Below, piece by piece: positions 61,480 through 64,000 of a DNA stretch of 64,000 nucleotides; position 1 is the first letter of the stretch, and each line of letters starts with the position of its first letter. A program made the position numbers and the translations under genes. Where the stretch lies: NCBI GenBank assembly GCA_947494805.1, contig CANLWK010000003.1:62001-126000 (forward strand), read 5' to 3'. The DNA is from an uncultured Croceitalea sp. Its GTDB lineage: Bacteria; Bacteroidota; Bacteroidia; Flavobacteriales; Flavobacteriaceae. Under the pieces are notes generated by a model. The model had not been told where the DNA came from and did not search any database. It was given only the letters and a program-made list of their open reading frames with translations.

Positions 61480-62073
61480 ATGGAGCTAGTAATTGCTAAT
61501 GAGTCTCATTTTAAGTACGCACAGATCATCAGTGACACCATATCAGAATCCGCCAAGATTCGCGGCACAGGTATTGCTATGCGAACTCCAGAATATATCA
61601 TCAAAAGATTGGAACACGGTAATGCCATTATTGCATTGGACGGCGAAAAATTTGCAGGCTTCTGCTATATTGAAGTTTGGGGGAATAAGGGTTTTGTAGC
61701 CAATTCAGGACTGATTGTACACCCAGATTTCAGAGGACAAGGGCTTGCCAAAAAAATCAAGAAAGCGATTTTTGATTTATCACGTAAAAAATTTCCTGAT
61801 GCCAAAATTTTTGGTATCACTACCGGGCTTCCCGTAATGAAGATGAACTATGAGTTAGGGTACAAACCTGTTACGTTTTCTGAACTTACGGACGATCCAG
61901 ATTTCTGGAAAGGCTGTCAAACGTGTAAAAACTTTGACATCCTCACAAGAACCGAACGCAACATGTGTCTCTGTACAGGCATGCTATATGACCCAGGTGC
62001 CTCAAAAAATGAAAACAAAGAAAGACTGAAGCGTATCAAGGAAAATCTTTTCCTAAAGAAAAAAACAAAGTAA
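61480..62073 (+). CDS. GNAT acyltransferase of the arginine operon
   Basis: I chose ATG 61480 (197 aa). GNAT features are ANSGLIVHPDFRGQGLAKKIKKAIF (acyl-CoA loop) and FGITTGLPVMKMNYELGYKPV. The C-terminus has a Cys group (GCQTCKNFD and RNMCLC) that may bind zinc. It is the first structural gene before argG and argC, so it probably makes N-acetylglutamate or, since some Bacteroidota use N-succinyl intermediates, N-succinylglutamate. The leader peptide precedes it by 85 bp. Confidence 0.85.
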   Translation: MELVIANESHFKYAQIISDTISESAKIRGTGIAMRTPEYIIKRLEHGNAIIALDGEKFAGFCYIEVWGNKGFVANSGLIVHPDFRGQGLAKKIKKAIFDLSRKKFPDAKIFGITTGLPVMKMNYELGYKPVTFSELTDDPDFWKGCQTCKNFDILTRTERNMCLCTGMLYDPGASKNENKERLKRIKENLFLKKKTK

Positions 62074-62134
62074 AACACTTTTCATTCTTGCTTCGCCATT
62101 CGGCAGGGACATGAATGACAAAAAGTAATCAAAC

Positions 62135-63319
62135 ATGAAAAAATTAGTGCTTGCCTATAGCGGCGGATTAGATACTTCTTACTGCGCCAAATACCTTTCA
62201 AAAGAAGAAGGTTTTGAAGTACATGCCGTGAGTGTCAACACAGGTGGTTTTTCACCTGAAGAAATACAAGAAATCAAAGAAAAAGCATTGGTCCTCGGGG
62301 CATCGAGTTATACCTCAATTGATGCGGTGCAGACCTTTTACGACAAAGTGGTCAAATACCTCATTTTTGGCAATGTGCTGCGAAACAATACCTATCCGTT
62401 GTCTGTCAGCGCAGAACGAATTGTTCAGGCCGTTGAAATTGTTGAGCATGCCAAAAAACTTGGGGCCACACATATTGCCCATGGCAGCACAGGTGCTGGT
62501 AATGATCAAGTACGCTTTGATATGATTTTTCAAACATTGGCCCCCGATATTCAAATCATTACTCCCATTCGCGACAACAAACTCTCAAGGGAAGCAGAAA
62601 TTGAATATTTAAACTCCCATGGTGTCGACTATTCTTGGGAAAAAGCCAAATACTCTATCAACAAGGGACTTTGGGGGACTTCGGTCGGTGGTGATGAGAC
62701 CTTAACCTCACATTTACCATTACCAGATGCTGCCTATCCCAGTCAATTGCAAGAAAAAGAACCCCAAAACGTGAAACTGACCTTTGAGAACGGAGAACTT
62801 GTTGCCATTGATGGAGCAACCGATTCGCCTGTTACAAATATTGAAAAACTAGAGAAAATGGCCTCAAAATATGCCATCGGCAGAGATATACATGTGGGTG
62901 ACACTATTATAGGAATTAAAGGTCGTGTTGGTTTTGAAGCCGCTGCGGCCCTAATCATTATCAAAGCACACCATTTACTTGAAAAACACACCTTGAGCAA
63001 ATGGCAACAATATCAAAAAGAGCAATTGGGTAATTTTTATGGTATGCTACTTCATGAAGGAAACTATTTAGACGAGGTCATGCGAAATGTTGAAGCGTTT
63101 TTATCAGACACTCAGAAAAAAGTCTCAGGTGATGTGTTTGTTGGACTCTATCCTTTTCAATTTCGATTGCAGGGCATCGCTTCAGAAAATGATTTAATGA
63201 ATGCATCCTTTGGCAGTTATGGTGAAATGAACAAAGGATGGACGGCCGATGACGCCAAAGGATTTATTAAGATCTTATCGAACCCTGGCAAGATTGCACA
63301 CTTTGTGGACAAGGACTAA
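62135..63319 (+). CDS. argG: Argininosuccinate synthase
   Basis: The 394-aa enzyme condenses citrulline and aspartate using ATP. The N-terminal P-loop AYSGGLDTSYC, THIAHGSTGAGNDQVRFD and INKGLWGTSVGGDE are diagnostic. Length is usual. It follows the GNAT gene by 61 bp; argC begins 99 bp later. The gap before it holds a partial short repeat like that at 63381. Confidence 0.96.
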   Translation: MKKLVLAYSGGLDTSYCAKYLSKEEGFEVHAVSVNTGGFSPEEIQEIKEKALVLGASSYTSIDAVQTFYDKVVKYLIFGNVLRNNTYPLSVSAERIVQAVEIVEHAKKLGATHIAHGSTGAGNDQVRFDMIFQTLAPDIQIITPIRDNKLSREAEIEYLNSHGVDYSWEKAKYSINKGLWGTSVGGDETLTSHLPLPDAAYPSQLQEKEPQNVKLTFENGELVAIDGATDSPVTNIEKLEKMASKYAIGRDIHVGDTIIGIKGRVGFEAAAALIIIKAHHLLEKHTLSKWQQYQKEQLGNFYGMLLHEGNYLDEVMRNVEAFLSDTQKKVSGDVFVGLYPFQFRLQGIASENDLMNASFGSYGEMNKGWTADDAKGFIKILSNPGKIAHFVDKD

Positions 63320-63380
63320 TGACGGTTCGAGTGTGTCACTATAAAGGCAGTAGAAAGGTAGTTAAAAACTAAGAATTTGG

Positions 63381-63400
63381 ATTCCTGCCTTCGTAGGAAT
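63381..63400. repeat. Short palindromic repeat between argG and argC
   Basis: ATTCCT and AGGAAT enclose GCCTTCGT; the sequence continues GACA. This is a form of the dispersed short repeat often scattered between genes in flavobacterial genomes. A diverged relative lies at about 62084-62120, before argG. Confidence 0.5.
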
Positions 63401-63418
63401 GACAAAGAACGATAACTT

Positions 63419-64000
63419 ATGATCAAAGTAGGAATAATAGGAGGTTCAGGGTACACCGGTGGTGAATTGATTCGTTTACTCCTCAACCATTCAAAAGCTG
63501 AATTGGATTTTGTGTACAGCACGACCAGAGCCGGAAAATCCATTGCCAGTACCCATGCAGATGTATTGGGACAAACAGATTTAAATTTTACGGGCACTGT
63601 CAATCCAAAAGTTGATGTCCTCTTTTTGTGCTTAGGTCATGGCAATTCAACCAGTTTTTTAAAAGAAAACCATTTTTCAGATGAAACCAAAATCGTCGAT
63701 TTGAGCAATGATTTTAGGCTGGAAGCTGATGCGGTTTTAGATGGTAAAAGGTTTGTTTACGGCCTACCAGAATTGTCCAAAAAAGAGATTCAAGAAGCAG
63801 ACCACATCGCGAATCCCGGGTGTTTTGCAACAGCCATTCAATTAGCCCTATTGCCCTTGGCCAAAGCCGGAAAGCTGAACCATGAAGTTCACATCAACGC
63901 GGTCACGGGAAGCACTGGTGCGGGAATCAAGCCTTCTGAAACCACGCATTTTAGTTGGCGAAACAACAACGCAAGTTGGTATAAGCCCTTTACGCACCAA
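63419..64000 (+). CDS. argC: N-acetyl-gamma-glutamyl-phosphate reductase, 3' end cut by window
   Basis: The frame from ATG 63419 is open to the edge (194 codons). It has the NADP-binding start VGIIGGSGYTGGELIRLL, IVDLSNDFRL and the catalytic Cys in ANPGCFATAIQLAL. The enzyme reduces N-acyl-glutamyl phosphate to the semialdehyde in arginine synthesis. It is third in the operon after the GNAT gene and argG. The C-terminal part and later genes lie outside the window. Confidence 0.95.
   Translation, partial: MIKVGIIGGSGYTGGELIRLLLNHSKAELDFVYSTTRAGKSIASTHADVLGQTDLNFTGTVNPKVDVLFLCLGHGNSTSFLKENHFSDETKIVDLSNDFRLEADAVLDGKRFVYGLPELSKKEIQEADHIANPGCFATAIQLALLPLAKAGKLNHEVHINAVTGSTGAGIKPSETTHFSWRNNNASWYKPFTHQ

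Overview
The window reads as a chromosomal segment of a marine-type member of the Flavobacteriaceae (Bacteroidota). The evidence is AT-rich DNA, the Bacteroidota promoter form (TTG near -33 and TAnnTTTG near -7), few Shine-Dalgarno sequences, several TTG/GTG starts, and typical families: AraC regulators with TolB/TPR sensor halves, LytTR regulators, FG-GAP and BNR repeat proteins, DUF6702-HupE, DUF983 and TIGR04282/TIGR04283 glycosyltransferases. No phage, insertion sequence or CRISPR array was seen. One tRNA gene, tRNA-Phe(GAA), is present.

Layout. 1-2.1 kb: a cut-off outer-membrane protein, coaX, and the decayed C-terminal half of an MddA/NnrU-like methyltransferase. 2.5-10.4 kb: a TolB-TPR-AraC regulator followed by a tight seven-gene operon (two serine hydrolases, NmrA-like reductase, DUF983, two flavodoxin-fold reductases, GNAT). 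10.4-13.2 kb: tRNA-Phe, an atypical pyruvate kinase behind a terminator-like hairpin, and a decayed GH32 C-terminus. 13.2-16 kb: rhodanese, TIGR04282, purine nucleoside phosphorylase and TIGR04283, resembling an arsenosugar locus without ArsS or ArsM in view. 16-22 kb (minus strand): a zinc amidase with a tandem catalytically dead paralogue, an Omp85-type protein, a GH113-like lipoprotein and an NlpC/P60 lipoprotein. 22-29 kb: BNR protein, tyrosine phosphatase, gamma-glutamyltransferase and FG-GAP protein.

29-45 kb holds what looks like a zinc-starvation (Zur) regulon. Two nearly identical 21-bp palindromes overlap the -33 elements of three promoters. One precedes a COG0523 metallochaperone, a DinB-like protein and an LCIB-type carbonic anhydrase. 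The other lies between divergent transcripts: leftward ABC ATPase, His-rich FtsX permease, two CFFC proteins, a Fur/Zur regulator and PhoX; rightward a MerC-domain protein and GTP cyclohydrolase I. Between these two blocks are a transporter/M20/M19 peptidase group, DUF6702-HupE and a LytTR regulator.

45-61 kb: a PhoD-like phosphatase, a beta-barrel protein, DUF547, an oxidoreductase/Fe-S membrane protein/glycosyltransferase operon, several regulators, another AraC-serine hydrolase pair and a GT87-like mannosyltransferase. 61.3-64 kb: the start of an arginine biosynthesis operon (GNAT, argG, argC). It is preceded by a 27-codon ORF that ends in four consecutive Arg codons, a Pro codon and stop. 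I consider this ORF a probable arginine-sensing leader peptide and the strongest candidate for an undescribed system in the window, alongside the Zur regulon.
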